NCBI RefSeq assembly: GCF_028583425.1
Contig: NC_072793.1
Coordinates: forward strand, 102,905,689 to 102,969,688
Reading direction: 5' to 3'
Length of the DNA: 64,000 nt
Source: Eublepharis macularius
Lineage: Eukaryota; Chordata; Lepidosauria; Squamata; Eublepharidae
Shown here: positions 44,424 to 56,654 of the stretch, piece by piece
How the letters are laid out: the number at the start of each line of letters is the position of its first letter
How positions within the stretch are numbered: position 1 is the first letter of the stretch
Translations under genes and position numbers: made by a program
Notes under the pieces: generated by a model
Seen by the model: only the letters and a program-made list of their open reading frames with translations
Told to the model about the DNA's origin: nothing
Databases searched by the model: none

Positions 44424-44430
44424 TGGGCCA

Positions 44431-45779
44431 TGGTGTGTCTGGGTGTGTGGCGGCAGCAGGCTCCGCTGCCCAGCCAGGCCTCACCAGAGTGGTGAAGCCA
44501 GGGGGAAGGCCCCACCAGGCTGGTGGATGCCTCCAGGCTGTGGCGTGGCTGGGGGCAAGCCTGGGTACTGCAGGGTGGGCACACAGCCCACTGCGCCCAA
44601 CCAGACCCCCTGTCACCTCAGGGACCCGGCAGGGCTGGGAGAGGGATGGCCGCTGCCGCCACCTGGGCAGCCAACAACCCCCCCCCCGTGGCTTCTGAGC
44701 TTCCCCCCACATGTGGGCCCCAGGGGGTGTCCCTCTTCCCCACCACAGCCCACCCTGCAAAGGGGGGACTGGGCCAGGGAATAGCAAGGGGAAGAGAACA
44801 AAGAAATGAGGGGGTTGTGGGATGGCCTTTCTGGGAGGGATGGGGGCAATGGATACACCCTGGCTCTGTAGCTTAGGCCCCCACCCTCCACAAGCCAGCC
44901 TGGCAGGAGCCCCAGCTCACTTCAAACCAGAGAACCACAGCTGAACATGCTGAGATGTGCTGCTCCTGCCAGGAATCCACAGGAATGGTGCTGACCACCC
45001 TGCTGGACAGGAGGAGGGATAGTCGCTCCTCCTCTTCCAATCTGACCACATCTCCACTACATCTTTGCCCTTGGTGCCAACTCAGCCCGTTGGTGAGTCT
45101 GTGAGCTTCTTTTATGAACCACTAATTAGAGAGCTTGCCTGAATTGTCAGAAGATACTCCGTGCCATGACAAACAAACATAAAAAACTTTGTCATGTAAA
45201 TGACAACCACATTTATTATTTCATAAGCTTTTCGTAGATGTTGAAGTAGATGACAAAGATGCTGGACACCCAGTGACACCCACGCACAAAAATGTCCCAA
45301 ATGAAGGACTATTTGGGAGGTTTAGATTTAAAAATGAATAAACACATGAAGAAACCATGTGTTCTAGAATTCACTTGATGATGAAGCTTGCAAAATAGAG
45401 AATTCTTTCAGAATTTCATTGTGTGCTGTCTATAAAAATATTACCATTCCATCAAAGAGCTATGATGAAACCCAGTGTATTAGGAGCTGTGAGCTCTCAA
45501 ATAACTATGCTGAGAAGAGATTTTAAGGATGTTAAACTGTGCAGAAATGATACGGCTATGTCGAAAAGAGTATGATTATTGTACCTGAGGAAAAAAGGAG
45601 AGTGTCATTCCAGGCATAAGGGAAGCAGACAGTTGCTGAAATCAGTTGATTGCTGAGAGATGAGAAACAGGTCACCAGATTTCTGAATTTGTGTGTTTGA
45701 TTACATTGCTACAGCTGTAATCCTATTTGTGTCTACCACTCATCATCGTTAGGTTAGTCTTTCCCAAAGTAATAATAAT
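44431..45779. other. GC-rich repetitive stretch, then unannotated
   Basis: 44380-44560 repeats a CTGCCCAGCCAGGCC phrase and may be a local duplication in the DIRS element. From 44900 on nothing is recognisable. Confidence 0.35.
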
Positions 45780-45945
45780 ATGTAGCATGATGTTGTTGTA
45801 GCTCTTACAACAGTTCCGTAAGGAGGCCAACATTTATTATCCCAATATTGTAGATGGGACAGGAAAGGGGATGAGAGAGATATGGCTACTGGCATTATCT
45901 AGTGATTTTGCAGCAGAGATGAGGTTTAAACAAAAGAATCTCCGG
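45780..45945 (+). repeat. MIR-like SINE core (diverged)
   Basis: TTTATTATCCCAATATTGTA, then GATGGGACAGG, followed by a decayed 'cagcagagatgaggttt' part, fits the conserved centre of MIR/CORE-SINEs. The hAT at 45954 follows directly. Confidence 0.4.
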
Positions 45946-45953
45946 GTCATGGC

Positions 45954-46738
45954 TAGAGGTGGGCACGAACAGGAAAAAAAACCCCAAACACGATATTCGT
46001 TGTTTGTTGCCATCCACGAACAGGGAATCACGAACAACCATGAACATGACCCTGTTCACGAACATGTTCATGGTTGGCTGTTCATGGGAGGGAGGGGGGA
46101 GACTTAGAAGAGAAGAAAGTTCCCTGTGCCGTTTGCAAACGGCTTGGAGAACCTCCTTCCCTTCAAAGTCTCCCTCCTTCTAGCCAGCTGGAGGGAGGGG
46201 GGGGAGACTGTCAGGAAACCCCTGACAAGCGGCTGAGTCGGGGGTGAAGTGCCCCTCTCCCTGCTGTTGTGCAGTAGCAGGGAGAAGGGCATTTCACCCC
46301 GGCAGGCTGCAGTCAACCGCTTGTCAGGGGTTTCCCTGAAAAGCAGCTGAGTGGGGGATTTAAATGTCCCTCTTCCTGCACTGCGCAGCAGCAGAGAGAG
46401 GGAAATTTAAACCCTGGCAGGCTGCAATCAGTCCTTGTCAGGGTTTTCCCTGACAAGTGGCTGAGTCGGGGGTGAAGTGCCCCTGGGTTTAGATTGGGTT
46501 TCCAGGGCAACAGGAGTTCAGACAGAGTTCAGAAAGTCCATCCCTACTGTTGCCAAGGGAATTGATTGAAAGGCGTCAGACTGTTTGGCTTGATGAACAG
46601 CTGATGAACACCATGAACAGGGCTTGGAACGAACACATGTTTATCGGGAATGGGGCCTCGTGAACAGCTTGCTCGTGAACAGCTGATCGGGCTGTTCATG
46701 GCTTTTTTTGTTCGTATTGCTGTTCCTGCCCACCTCTA
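45954..46738. mobile_element. 785-bp non-autonomous hAT with 8-bp TSD
   Basis: The ends are TAGAGGTGGGCACGAACAGG and, on the other strand, TAGAGGTGGGCAGGAACAGC. The TSD is GTCATGGC at 45946-45953 and 46739-46746. The right 250 bp match the right end of the 7.9-kb element (GGGTTTCCAG, CAGACAGAGTTCAGA, GGGAATTGATTGA at 46496-46570 versus 15427-15503). The middle holds a duplicated CTGACAAG-GGCTGAGTCGGG module. There is no transposase: this is an internal-deletion derivative of that family. Confidence 0.9.
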
Positions 46739-46759
46739 GTCATGGCCTAGTTTCTCATG

Positions 46760-46832
46760 GTGTCATACTAAGCAGAGTTGCACTCTTCTGAGACTGCTGA
46801 CTTTTATATCAAACTCTTTAGGATTGCACTGT
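46760..46832. mobile_element. short palindromic repeat
   Basis: GTGTCATACTAAGCAGAGTT and ACTCTTTAGGATTGCACTGT are imperfect complements. Same family as 18618 and 57085. Confidence 0.55.
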
Positions 46833-47981
46833 TGGCCACTAAACAATGCTGGTTCCCAAGATAGTTTCTGGACTGTCTATGCAATGTTGAACACTTGATA
46901 ATTGGGCTGTATCTTTGAGTTTCAGTTGTGGAATTAGACCTTCTGGACAATTTTTCCATGAACCCAGAACAAGCCTATTCTTGTCTAACAGCCAGCCAGT
47001 CAGGCAGGCCCTCCTCCACCACACCTGCTCTAGATCTCATGTGGCTGGGTCATCACAAACATTTCCATGTCACCTGCAGTCTTGTTTTATGGGAAGCACG
47101 ATGGTGATAAATGGCCATTACAGAAAAAAGGGAGGCAGGAAGGTGATTCTGAAAATTAATCAACAGAGAAGAAATCAAATTAATGGCTAGTAACACCGGG
47201 CTGAAAGTCTGTTAATAAAAAAGGCATTAGAAAGCTCAGTAATTTGAACTATTAGACAGGCCCATTCTGATATCTTTTTTTGGCCAATGATGGATGTCAT
47301 TTCAATGGTAATGATAACATTAAAACATTCACATTCAGGAAAGCTGCATTAACTTTTTGATAGGTATAATCTACTATACAGCAACCTCTGATAGCTGATT
47401 ATAATCAAATGGTGGGCCCATCTTCTGAAGGAAGCTAACACCTAATAATATCTTATTAGTTGTTTTATGGGGGAAAGTATTTCACAGTGCAATCCTAAGG
47501 GGCTCTGTGGTCACCTTGGCCAGATGTCTGTGTAATTTCTGCACTGTTAATCTGCTTCCTAAGATTTCAACAAAGAGATATACCAGTAGATGAACCTGAC
47601 TAGGTACAGGCAGCACAGCAAGCTCTTCAATCTCCATAGAAACTCTGGCAGCAACCGTGGATCACACAGCAACTGCTGTTGACAGCTCCGCTAGTGGCAG
47701 CTACAGGCTGTGCAGCCCTGTCCTCTGCCCAAAATGGGGAGTCTGCATACAGCTCTGTTATGGGCTGCAAGCATCCCCTGCCCCCTCCCTCTGAGGGAGC
47801 CTCCCCCTTTGTTAGACATGGGCCATGGTGTCTAGAGGGCCAGTCTCAGGCTGTTCACCTCCAACATACCTCCACCATTGTGAGGGTGGTGCCTGGCCTT
47901 GTCCTCAGGGAACTAGGGAGGTGGATGTGGACCAGCAAGTCAACGCAGCTGGCTCCCCAGCTCCTTCTTACCTGTCAGTGC
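46833..47981. other. unannotated stretch
   Basis: A short CACAGTGCAATCCTAAG near 47483 may be half of the short palindromic family. No exon or larger repeat. Confidence 0.4.
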
Positions 47982-48741
47982 ATCCTTGCCAGGGCTGGAT
48001 CTACATATTTTTGAGGGGGGGGGGGCAAAAGTGAAAAATGGCAGCCCCTTATATATATTTTTATATATACATATATGATCAATGTTTTTAATATAGATAT
48101 ATAATAACTCTTTTAAACAACAGAATAAATTGTGTTGACTTCTATGAATTGTTAATAATAACACTTTTACATTATCTTATCCATCATTAGCTAAGCATTC
48201 CTCCTAGAATTCCTTTTGTTGTAGGGAGCTAAGGGAGTTCATAGGCAGACATGCATGTTAGATATTAGGAAGACAGAGTTTAAGGAACTCAGAGGCATGA
48301 TGAGAGTCATTCCATGGCAAAAAATACTGGAAGGGAGAGGAGCAAGCGAAGGGTGGGCTCTCCTAAAACAAGAGCTATTGCGAGCTCAAGCTGTCAATAT
48401 TCCAGTAAGACAAACGTGGTAGGGAATTCACAATGACGGGGGAAATTTAAACTCCAACAATGGAAGCCCACTACCCAAATAAAGAAAATAGATGCAAATT
48501 CTTTATTCTAGAAAAATAACATTTATTGGTTAGCCAAGGCAAGTTTCTGAAACCCAAAAGAATCCACAGCAGATGCAAAGTAGAGATATATGAAAAGTAA
48601 ACTCTCTTGCTAGGGCATCATGTCCTTAGGAGAAAATGCAGATAACTACTTAACTTCAACTAAAAGTGAACTTTTCTGGCTTTTTTTCCTGCAAAACGTC
48701 TCAATGCATCATCATAATTTATGGTATTTGCCACATCACTT

Positions 48742-50225
48742 TCAATAGACAATAAAGCCCCACTTGATAAACGCTCCTGATACATTGCTACCTAAGGTTT
48801 TTATAAACTTCATTTTGCTAAAACTTCTCTCACAGGATGCTGATGTTGTTGGTAGAGTGGCATACATTCTTAACACTATACACAAATTAGGAAATGCATC
48901 CTGTAAACCATTTGTGTAAATCACAGATAATAGATCTAGGCAGCTCATTTGTTCTGTATTTTTAGAAAAATTATGGGTTTGATCTCTGAATGTTTCAAGT
49001 TCACATTTAAATTTGTCAATATTTAAGTCCTCTGAATTTTTTTTTGCCAAATGTTCTGCAGCTACCATTAAGTCTGAGCTACTCATTTTCATCAATTTTT
49101 CACCACAAGAAAAGAAGAATCTGTGTTTAGTATTTTGGTGTTTTCAAGTCTTATATGCAATTCTGTTAGTATTCTGTCAAAAACCAAGTTAATCTCATGC
49201 CTGAATCGTTCTTCTGTTGAAAATGTACAGGCCTCATCGCTTGCAAGTTCACCTGCCATCTTCTTTTTCTTGGATCTTCTTCTCTCTGGCAATGCTGCCT
49301 CTACAGACATTGTAGTGACAATATTTGTTGCATCTTCAAGCCAGCCTTCAAAGCTAGATTTTCGCAGTCGCTGTAAGGTAGTGATCAAACCTTCATCAAG
49401 GAAACTGATCTGTTTAGTATGATGTCACTCTTCTGAACTTCTGTATTTACACGATTAATCTCTCTCAAAATACTGTTCCATATTACCAGATTCAGAATAA
49501 ACCTAAAATCCATTACTGGATATAAAAGGCTTCCTGCATCAGATTTAGTTTTGGGAAGAAAATCTCCATCTTTAATTTCTTCCAATCCTGGAGCTACTTT
49601 ACCCAAGATTTTTTTAAGGGCACTCACAGCCTCCGACTTTGCAGACCACCTTGTCTGGCTGGTTCTGTTTAAAGTGCTGTCTGTATACTTTTTCATAATT
49701 TCCCAGCGTATTGTAGATGATAAAAAAACACTCTTTGTATAATTCCAAATAGATGCGATGCTCCTGGACACAGTGAAGAAGCATCAACACCTATTAGGTT
49801 AAGTGAGTGAGCTAGGCATGGCACAAACACAGCCAACTTATTTTTTTCTTGAATTCTTGCCTGAACTCCTTTGTAAATTCCAGCCATATTAGATCCATTG
49901 TCATCTAATATGGTTGGAATTGTCCTAATCAATTATTTATATTAAGGCTATCACTCTCTAATTTCCTTAGAATTTGACTAGCAATGTAGTCTCCAATCTT
50001 TCCATGTAATTCTATAAAGTCAATAAAGCTTTCCTTTATTTCACATATCCCACCTTCATCGATTTTCACAAATGGTTTGACTCATCTGCTCACAGTGAGA
50101 TATATTAGGTGTACAATCAAACATGATAGTGAAGTATTTTGCAGACATAATATCCCTCAATATTTTTTCATGGACTTTCTGAGCCATGAGTTCTATTATC
50201 TCATTTTGAGTGTGTGGCGTTTGGG
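48742..50225 (-). pseudogene. ZMYM-like hAT transposase, broken
   Basis: Minus-strand pieces in order. LMAQKVHEKILRDIMSAKYF and IMFDCTPNISHCEQ are near 50200-50070. ILDDNGSNMAGIYKGVQA (49900s, second catalytic Asp region) and FVPCLAHSLNLIGVDA (C-x2-H) follow. SQTRWSAKSEAV (RW motif) is near 49660. LPTTSASCERSFSKMKFIKT near 48840 is the C-terminal dimerisation segment. This set is typical of the hAT branch with ZMYM1-like transposases. Stops and frameshifts separate the pieces, so no functional protein is possible. Confidence 0.82.
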
Positions 50226-50400
50226 AAGGGAGAGGCCTCAGCAGAGTACAATGCCATAGAGTCCTCCCTCAAAAGCAACCATTTTCTCCAGGGGAACTGA
50301 TCTCTTTTGGCTGGAGATCAAATGTAATTCTGGGAGATCTCCAGCCTGGAGGCTGGCAACCATACCCATAAGGCTGGATGCTAAGTACTGTTCTTACTAG
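50226..50400. repeat. interspersed repeat nested in the ZMYM-type hAT
   Basis: Phrases AATGCCATAGAGTCCTCCCT, TTTTCTCCAGGGGAACTGAT and GGAGGCTGGCAACC form a repeat seen also at 18130-18290 and 32600-32910. Class unknown. Confidence 0.5.
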
Positions 50401-51230
50401 AGGTGTAAAATTTCCACAAGTTTTGAAGCCATAGGAAAAAGGTTCCTCTTCCTTTTTTTCCTTACAGAAAAATAAACTCGGAAATTTTGGGGGAAATTGA
50501 TATGTATGCAATACTTAACTTACTTTCCTGTCAAACCATGTCTTATTTTATTGATTTAACAACTTAGCATATAAAAGTGTGCTATGTGGAATAATGAAAT
50601 TTAAAAGTATAAAGTATACTAGTATCCCACACCCCTACCTTCCTGCCTTGGTTTGATCATCTCCCTCCATGCTGATCTTGGAGCAAATACAGCAAATACA
50701 GCCTGCGCCTGCCTGCTGCTGGGGCAATGGAGGAGCCCTTCCCCTCCCCTCCCCCTCCATGTGCCCGGCTCTCCCACTTGTTTCTTTTTTCCTGCCTCAG
50801 CTCTCAAGAACAAAGCACGCCAAACAGTGGGACAGCCAGCCTAGAAAGCACATACGCAGGGAGGGGGAGAGGAAAGGCTCCACTGCCGCCCCCCCCCCCG
50901 GGCCCCAGCAACCGGCAGGCACCTCTATTTGCTCCATCAAAGAGAGGGCAGCCCCACGTGCTGTCAAGGATGGGGATCCGCATCTGCCTCTCTTTCCAGC
51001 AAATAGGCACTTGTGCCTGGCTCACTCGCTCCCCCCCCCCCCCGCCGTCTCTGCATCTGCACTGCTGCCTGGGATGAGACGAGCTTGAAGTGCCACAGTG
51101 CCAGAAGGTGGGACGGTGCAGCTATTTTCTGGGGAGGCGAATTCGGATCCCCCTCTTTTCTGCCCCTTCTCTGATGACACTGGGGGCAGGCAACCCCTCT
51201 GCCCCCCCAAGATCCAGCCCTGATCCTTGC

Positions 51231-51374
51231 CCCTTTGAGCAAAGCCTCTGGATATGGGGTACCTGTTAGGGTTCTGCAGTGAGAGAAGTTAGCCTACCAT
51301 TCTTGTCTTTTCTCTCCTCCAGGGGTGTAATTGCTAAGAACTCACCCAATTTTGCAAAGTGCCCACTCTGTGCT
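51231..51374. other. unannotated short stretch
   Basis: Nothing recognisable. Confidence 0.3.
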
Positions 51375-51830
51375 CTTCCTGCCATCAAGGTGCCTTGTAC
51401 TCTAAGTCCATGTGGCAGGGAGCACTGAATTCATGTGTGTTCTGGCTGGGGTTTTTGTAGGGTGGGGGCCACAATTGGGTGCTGGGGAGGGGGCTTGGCT
51501 GTCCACAGGGTATGAGGGGATTTGTTGCAGCTGTAGTTGGCAACCTATGCTTCTCCAGGCCATTTGGGTAGGGGCCTTGTGTGAGAGGAAGCTGATTATC
51601 TCATGGCCTGCCCCCTGGCCTGCCCACTCCCATGCCAGTGCAGAAATTTATTCCTGATACCCACTGGTGCCTGGTCATGGCAGGCCACCACTGGTGCTCC
51701 AGCCTAGTGAGGTGTTGCCAGCGAGCAGTACTGGCATAACTCAGGCTTATACTAATGTAAGTGCAAGATACATTGGTGCAGGGTTTAGCTGGTTCCCTGA
51801 GCACTTTTGGTCTCCCCTCTTAAGATTGCT
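51375..51830 (-). repeat. uninterrupted inverted copy of the repeat hit by the giant hAT
   Basis: Reverse complement of 28680-29070 joined to 41714-41970. The point matching the hAT insertion lies near 51581-51590, where only one copy of the target-like sequence exists. It gives an empty-site control for the 12.6-kb insertion. Confidence 0.7.
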
Positions 51831-52371
51831 ATGTTAGTTAAGTTGAATCTGAATTCCTTAACATTCAGCTCCAGAGCTTGAATCCAATGCTTTGGGTATA
51901 AGCAGTTTTTGGCATGTTGAGTCAACTTTGTGTATGTTGCAGTGCATGCCTACCCACTACTTAAAACTGCGAAAAACAGTTAGCAAATCAAAGCAAGTCT
52001 GGCAAAGACATTTTGCTGGCAGAAAATACAAGTTATCTGCAGTCTGATGAGAAAAAGTACATGAAAATAAATCCAGCAACTGACCATTTTCTGCCTTTCC
52101 CCAAAAACTGTTGTTGGAGGCAGACATTTCTCCCTATGCCATGGGAGGGATGGCCTTATATTGGCTATAACCTGTGTTGTACTTTTTTGCCACAATATAA
52201 CAGATATAACTTATTAAGTTTGCAATTTGAGTTTGGCAAACCTGCAGCTGATGCATCAAGAGAATAGAGATTTTGCTGCCACTCCTTTGGAATGGAACTC
52301 AGTACGTCACCCACTTCTCAACAGGTTATGCCCTCTTTACCCTTAGCTGTCACAAGGCTTTCCTCTAGCTA
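51831..52371. other. unannotated stretch
   Basis: No gene or clear repeat. Confidence 0.4.
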
Positions 52372-52379
52372 CTGCATAG

Positions 52380-52989
52380 TAGAGATGGGCATGAACCACA
52401 AAAAAACCAAACCATGGGGTTCGTGGTTCGTGAGTTTTCATGAACCAGGAACCACGAACTGCGGCAGGGAAAGGGGCATTTGACAGTTTCAAGGACCTTT
52501 TCCTACCTTGCAAGTGGCAGATCTCTTTAAACTATCAGCTGGCAGGCGGTGGGGGGATCCCCGCTTGCCGCCTGCCAGCTGATAGTTTAAAGGGACCTGC
52601 CACTTGCAAGCAGCAGGGCCCTTTAAATTGCCCAAACCCCAGCTCCCCCAAACCCCAGGTCCCTTTAAACTATCAGCTGGCAGGTGGCAGGGTTGCAAGC
52701 AGCAGGTCCCTTTAAACTATCAGCTGGCAGGCGGCAGGGGGGATCCCTCCCTTGCTGCTTGCCAGCTAATATTTTAAAGGGACCTGCCGCTTGCAAGCGG
52801 CAGAAAAAGTTTATATGGCTGTTTCCCTGGGGAAATGGCCATTTAAACTGCCCCTTTAATATGACTCAAACGAACCAGTAGACCAGTTTGTGGAAGTTCG
52901 TGGAAATGAGCTTCCACAAACCACTGGTTCACGAACCATGCTGGTTTGTGCGTTTTTGGGGGTCGTAATTCAATTCGTGTCCATCTCTG
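52380..52989. mobile_element. 610-bp non-autonomous hAT
   Basis: The left end is TAGAGATGGGCATGAACC. The right end, on the other strand, is CAGAGATGGACACGAATTG. The flanking 8-bp copies are CTGCATAG (52372-52379) and CTGCCTAG (52990-52997), one mismatch. The middle is made of CTATCAGCTGGCAGGCGG modules in both orientations around ACCTGCCACTTGCAAGC. The ends match the 7.9-kb and 785-bp hATs. Confidence 0.82.
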
Positions 52990-52997
52990 CTGCCTAG

Positions 52998-53914
52998 GTA
53001 TGAGGCAGAAGAAGCTGTTTCCATCTCAAAAGCAGTGTGGATCATTTGCCAAAATGTCTGCCAAGACCTGCTTTACTATGCTAGGAGATTGTTAAATTGC
53101 AAATAACACCTCTATCTGTTATCAGGGAGTGAAACCTAATACAAACTGAAGCTGCTCATACTGTAATTATCTCTGCCGTTCTTTCTGCCCTACTTACTTA
53201 ACAGGTTGGCATAATCCTAATTAACTGCAAAGTTCTTTCAGCTTATGCAGTCAAAGGGTAGCTAAGACACAATTTTACAAAGAAAAGGCTAGATTTTAAC
53301 TCTGTCTTTGCCTTTAGTGTATTGACACAGTTGTCATTATGCTGGTCTGGATGTTGTCCAAGAGAGCTTGCCTCTATGGATTATCAACTGAGTTTGCAAA
53401 AATTGGATCTTGTATAATGCTATTGCTTTAATAGGGCAATTGTTGGAGAGTGATCAGAAATTAAGGTCACTTACACACAGGCTGTTTGTCCTGGCTTCAA
53501 TGTTATTGGGAAGTGGGGGGGGGGAGTCATGGTTCCCTACAGCATTGTGGTGTTTCTATGCACCTTTCTGGTTTTCCTCATCTTTCCATTGATCTTTTCC
53601 AACCCAGCTTTGCTGTGATCTTTTGGGAAAGATTGCAACAAAGCCAGGGTTGTACCCATGTGGATAGGAAAATCTTGATCTTCTTGGTCCTACCCACATT
53701 GAAACAACTCCTGCTTTGTGGAGGCCATTTCCCCCTACCACTGGAGACATTTTTCCCCTCTATTTAACCAGCAACTGAGTATCATCATAGTATTATAACA
53801 TTATAAAAATATGTCCATCAGGTTCTCTGAATTCTCATTTCATTTAAACAAAGAGTAAGTTTCTACCTCTTTTTGTTGTGGAAGTATGAGTCCCCCTTTA
53901 AATCTTCACAATGG
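52998..53914. other. unannotated stretch
   Basis: No gene or clear repeat. A G-run lies at 53515-53524. Confidence 0.4.
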
Positions 53915-54036
53915 AATTTATTTTATTCTATATTCTTCATTTTCAACCCACCTTCCTCCCCCATGGGGACCCAAAGCAGTTTATATAATTCTCCTTTTTT
54001 CTTCCCTCAAAATAACCCTGTGAGGTAAGTTAGGTT
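53915..54036 (-). repeat. SINE 3' fragment
   Basis: CCCCATGGGGACCCAAAGCA and AATAACCCTGTGAGGTAAGT are the reverse complement of the 3' half of the SINE at 42127. Confidence 0.6.
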
Positions 54037-56010
54037 GTGGGGATGTCAGGTCTCCTGTTACAGTGGGAGACATCCCACTGGCAGCTCCCTCATGTTCTCT
54101 GCTGCTAAGTCAGACGGTGAGGGAGAAATGGTGGGGAAATTGCCTTTGTCCTGATGGCACAACATTAGTGGGATCATAGAGTATCGTGTCCTACATGACC
54201 GTGTCACTTCTGGTTTTGCTCCAGAAGTGAGGGAAGCAATGGCAATTTGCATTTCCATACCTCCCCTCAGCCCCCAAAACTAGTATGATACCAAATACAA
54301 GTGAAAAGAGGGCTAATGATGAGTGGGGAGTGGCATATGTGCAGAGCCCCACTAATTTGCAGGTAAGAACAAATATGAAACACTCCAGGCACATAAGCCA
54401 TGGATTCCAATGTCTCTACACTAGTGCATAGAGTATGGGAAAGAAGAGGAGGTCTTACAGGAAGGGAACTGTGACCTGATAGGTTGTTATGGAAACACTG
54501 GCTCTTAATTTTGAATCCTGACAAGAGCTCTACAATGCAGTTCTGGGATTTTCAGTTCTTGAGTTCAAAGATCAGAGCTGAGGATAGAGCTGATATACTC
54601 ACATCAACTCTGGCATGCAGCTGCTCTTGAGCATTGAAAGGAAGACATTGCCATCATGGGGATGAAACCACAAAGCTCAGGGAAACATGGCATCAACAGG
54701 CAACAGCAAGATGCAAAGGTAATTTATAGGCAAATGGCATTATCATAAATCAAGAATTTTTTAAACTTAACTTCACTGCTTTGTGCTAGTTGGCAATGGA
54801 ATATTCTCCTGCTTGGGTGCTGGGCTGGCCTGCCGCCTTTGCTATGTCAGCCAGTTTCTCAGCTTTGTATGCATCCACTGACACTCATCTTCTTTTGGGA
54901 CCACTGTTGTAGATGTGTTTTGTGCTTGTGGAGGAACTTGTTGGATCAATGGGTTTCTGGATTAGGAGAGGGGACTAATGGGTGATAATGACACAGTTTT
55001 TGGTTAAGCTTGAATAAAGCTGCGTTACCATACCCCCTTTGAAAATAATAGTGAGTGTGCGCACATCCATCCAACACTCACTCAATACCTTTCCCAAAGC
55101 ATTCTTTGGGGTCTGTAAATGCCAAACCCCATTGTTGTATGTGTACTTAAACTCAGTGGGTCAATGATTTGAAGGGAGGACTGTGTTCTGTACGATTTTG
55201 GAGTTGTTAAGTGCAAAAACAGCTGTCCCAGAGCCTCATTTCCCCAATCTCCCTTGAAAAGAACAGTGTGCATGTGCACATGTGCAGCCAGCATGTCCCT
55301 TGCTTGTGCACAATAGGTTAAAACTCACTAAAACAGACAAAACAAAATGGATTAGATCTGAGTCAACAATGCCCCAGCCAGAACAAACCAATAACAGAAA
55401 AGAATTTACTCAGGAATCTCAGATAAGAAACTGACATGGACATTTTCTCAGTGCATACCTCTGTTTGTCAGCATATTGATGATAGCCTAATCCAAAACTA
55501 CAAATGATTTGTCTAAGAGCTTTACAGAGAGGCAGAATAGAATGGGGGACAGGACTATGGAATCCCACAGGACAGGTCCCTCTGTGATGATGAGTTTCCA
55601 ACAGCAGCCCTTTGAGCTCAATCAGTGAAAAATTGTTGCAAAAATAGCAAGCTTCGGAATCGTGACCTGGTGCTTTGCACAATGATTACACCAAGACTTG
55701 GAGAACTTTGAAGAAGAAAAGATTTTATTCCGGGAATAAAAAGGGCACAGAGTTTCAAGCAAGTAAAACACTCTGAGCCTACCCTAAAATGGTAGGGAGG
55801 ATCTTTTTATACCTCTTGCTCCATTCTAAGAAAAAAACCACCTTCTTGCTGAGACAAAAGGCCCATCCTCTATTCTGAGCTCTAAGTGAAACTTCCTCAT
55901 GTTATCTAGCTGGTATCAACCAGTAGTTGTTTACTGCTTCTGGTCTTGCTGTTCTTGCTGGCCAAACATTTCTCTGCTCTATTATACCTTGAAGGCCAGG
56001 CAAAAGCTGC
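54037..56010. other. unannotated stretch
   Basis: No exon, RNA gene or clear repeat. Several short ORFs on minus without resemblance to known families. Confidence 0.4.
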
Positions 56011-56024
56011 TTTGTATTTCAAGC

Positions 56025-56654
56025 TCATCATGAGACAAAAAATAGAGGAGTATCACAGTGGATCTACAGTACAAAGGGAAACCCCACCACAATAAGACTG
56101 ATGTCAAATAACCATGTAACGTACTTCCACCAGATTGGTCTTAATACATTGCTTCCTGGATGAGAATGAAAGAATGAACAAACCTTATAGAATGAGTGAA
56201 GCTGACTGTGTCTCTTGAGGAAGAGGGCGAAACAAAGTTCAAGCCGGCACTTTGTTGAGCTGCACGGCTTTTACAACTTGATTGGTTCTATTGACTGGCC
56301 CTTGAAGGTGTCTTTCTGAATTGTTCCAACAGCCTGTCGAGAGACCATCTGATAAAGAACAAGTAACAGGAACATATTACAATGAACTATGGACTGGAAT
56401 GAGTTTACTTACATGTAATCATCGGGTTGAGGCTGTGGAACTGGAATACATTTAACCAGGAAACAGAGCAGTGAAAGAAATGTTCTGTATTGTGTTGTTG
56501 TTGTTATATTGAAAATGAATAGAATGACATGTTTATTTCTGTTATAGCCATTAGTATATTGTGAATTTTGCACCTAGCACTTTCAGTAAGCGCTTATAAA
56601 GTACGTTACATAGTTATTTGACATCAGTCTTATTGCGGTGGGGTTTCCCTTTGT
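56025..56654. mobile_element. 630-bp insertion with 54-bp inverted arms and 14-bp TSD
   Basis: A direct repeat TTTGTATTTCAAGC flanks it at 56011-56024 and 56655-56668. Inside, arms 56071-56124 and 56601-56654 are complementary at 52 of 54 positions. The right arm ends exactly at the TSD; the left arm begins 46 bp in. The middle has CTTGAGGAAGAGGGCGAAAC (56214-56233), a phrase resembling those in Penelope-like terminal repeats. No ORF. Retroposition, probably Penelope-related, is the best guess. Confidence 0.65.

Larger units (their letters stand above)
42563..44430 (-). mobile_element. DIRS-type retroelement fragment
   Basis: On minus the order is RNase H remnant, tyrosine recombinase remnant, non-coding 3' part. 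This is the order of DIRS elements, which use a tyrosine recombinase instead of a DDE integrase. The 3' part (43150-42563) has GC-rich phrases and is shared in reverse with 25860-26160. Further RT sequence upstream of 44430 is not recognisable; that stretch is GC-rich and repetitive. Confidence 0.7.
47990..51222 (-). mobile_element. 3.2-kb ZMYM-type hAT, degraded, 8-bp TSD
   Basis: The left end is CAGGGCTGGATCTACAT. The right end, on the other strand, is CAGGGCTGGATCTTGG. The TSD is ATCCTTGC at 47982-47989 and 51223-51230. Inside is a broken transposase on minus (48742-50225), a nested older repeat (50226-50400) and a GC-rich segment (50650-51200) that would be the 5' part of the element. The ends differ from the TAG-type hATs, so this is a separate family. 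Confidence 0.88.
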
